Assembly (NCBI GenBank): GCA_964641135.1 | Contig: CAZXJV010000078.1 | Span: forward strand, 1-13,679 | DNA length: 13,679 nucleotides | Source: Teretinema sp964641135 | GTDB taxonomy: Bacteria > Spirochaetota > Spirochaetia > Treponematales > Treponemataceae | Direction of reading: 5' to 3' | In this document: piece by piece, positions 13,472 to 13,679 of the stretch | Layout: each line of letters begins with the position of its first letter | Position numbering within the stretch: the stretch's first letter is position 1 | Made by a program: the position numbers and the translations under genes | Notes under the pieces: generated by a model | The model's database searches: none | The model's input: the letters and a program-made list of their open reading frames with translations, nothing else | Told to the model about the DNA's origin: nothing

Positions 13472-13500
13472 AGTATAGGTTTTGTGGATGAAATTTTCAA
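13472..13500 (-). promoter_or_regulatory. Sigma70 promoter of the solute-binding protein gene
   Basis: Minus strand: TTGAAA (13500-13495, 5/6) and TATACT (13477-13472, 5/6) separated by 17 bp. The start would be near 13465, giving a leader of about 100 nt. The leader contains a small inverted repeat, ACCAA/TTGGT, at 13429-13440. Confidence 0.6.
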
Positions 13501-13526
13501 AAACCGGGTGTTCTTTCACCATCTTA

Positions 13527-13555
13527 TTGACCCGCAGGGCCTGTTTCGGTATAGT
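13527..13555 (+). promoter_or_regulatory. Sigma70 promoter of the CAT-anticodon tRNA
   Basis: TTGACC (13527-13532, 5/6) and TATAGT (13550-13555, 5/6) with a 17-bp spacer. The start near 13562 leaves a 45-nt leader before the mature tRNA. The divergent promoter of the solute-binding gene lies 26 bp away. Confidence 0.65.
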
Positions 13556-13606
13556 AATCAGGCATTTCCTCTGTCAGTCTTTAATTATCTACTTCAGAAA
13601 TGCACC

Positions 13607-13679
13607 GGGCCTATAGCTCAGTTGGTTAGAGCTGCGGACTCATAATCCGTCGGTCCCTGGTTCAAGTCCAGGTGGGCCC
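13607..13679 (+). tRNA. tRNA with anticodon CAT, probably tRNA-Ile2 (window ends before discriminator)
   Basis: Seventy-three nt fold into a full cloverleaf. The acceptor stem is GGGCCTA/TGGGCCC, the D arm GCTC/GAGC, the anticodon stem GCGGA/TCCGT with loop CTCATAA, and the T arm CCTGG/CCAGG with TTCAAGT. The anticodon CAT could mean initiator Met, elongator Met or Ile2. Initiator is excluded by the fully paired acceptor and the absence of the three G-C pairs in the anticodon stem. C4-G69 and C5-G68 are the pairs by which TilS recognises tRNA-Ile2 in E. coli, so a lysidine-modified isoleucine tRNA reading AUA is favoured over elongator Met. The discriminator base and any CCA lie outside the window. 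Confidence 0.93.

Overview
The window is a gene-dense bacterial chromosome segment with Shine-Dalgarno-led genes, sigma70-type promoters and roughly balanced GC. It carries 14 protein genes and two tRNA genes. An anaerobe or microaerophile with a double membrane is likely. The signs are a PerR/rubrerythrin peroxide-defence pair, a large Cache-type chemoreceptor, a lipoprotein-type PhnD and a signal-peptide-bearing solute-binding protein. The mix would suit a free-living spirochaete, but that is an impression from protein style and not a demonstrated assignment. I see no insertion sequence, prophage, CRISPR array or integrase; this looks like ordinary core-type chromosome.

Layout. (1) 115-1879: a three-gene operon encoding a short PadR regulator, a HAAS/DUF1700 membrane protein and a DUF4097 protein, ending in a long hairpin without a T-tract. 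(2) 2024-2097: tRNA-Arg(CCT) with its own promoter and a leader hairpin. (3) 2236-4449: a methyl-accepting chemotaxis protein, closed by a strong bidirectional terminator. (4) 5598 back to 4533: perR then rbr on the minus strand. The perR promoter sits so close to the start codon that the mRNA should be almost leaderless. (5) 5807-8397: mgtE overlapping an MFS exporter by 4 nt. (6) 11552 back to 8429: phnC-phnE1-phnE2-surE on the minus strand, tightly overlapped. The lipoprotein phnD (11682-12605) is transcribed divergently from a shared control region containing a palindrome that overlaps both -35 boxes. (7) 13366 back to 12674: a stand-alone family-3 solute-binding protein, convergent with phnD. 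(8) 13607-13679: a CAT-anticodon tRNA, probably tRNA-Ile2, complete except for the discriminator base beyond the window edge.

How the parts work together. PhnD, PhnC and the two PhnE permeases form a complete phosphonate/phosphite/phosphate-ester-type ABC importer. No C-P lyase or other phosphonate catabolic gene is in view. Instead the last gene of the permease operon is the 5'-nucleotidase SurE, 3 nt behind phnE2. This raises the possibility that the importer takes up a phosphorylated metabolite that SurE dephosphorylates. PerR probably controls itself and rubrerythrin in response to peroxide. The PadR-HAAS-DUF4097 operon looks like a self-contained envelope-sensing switch. The most distinctive points are the phn-surE operon with its shared divergent operator, the near-leaderless perR, and two U-less 3'-end hairpins with similar apical sequence.
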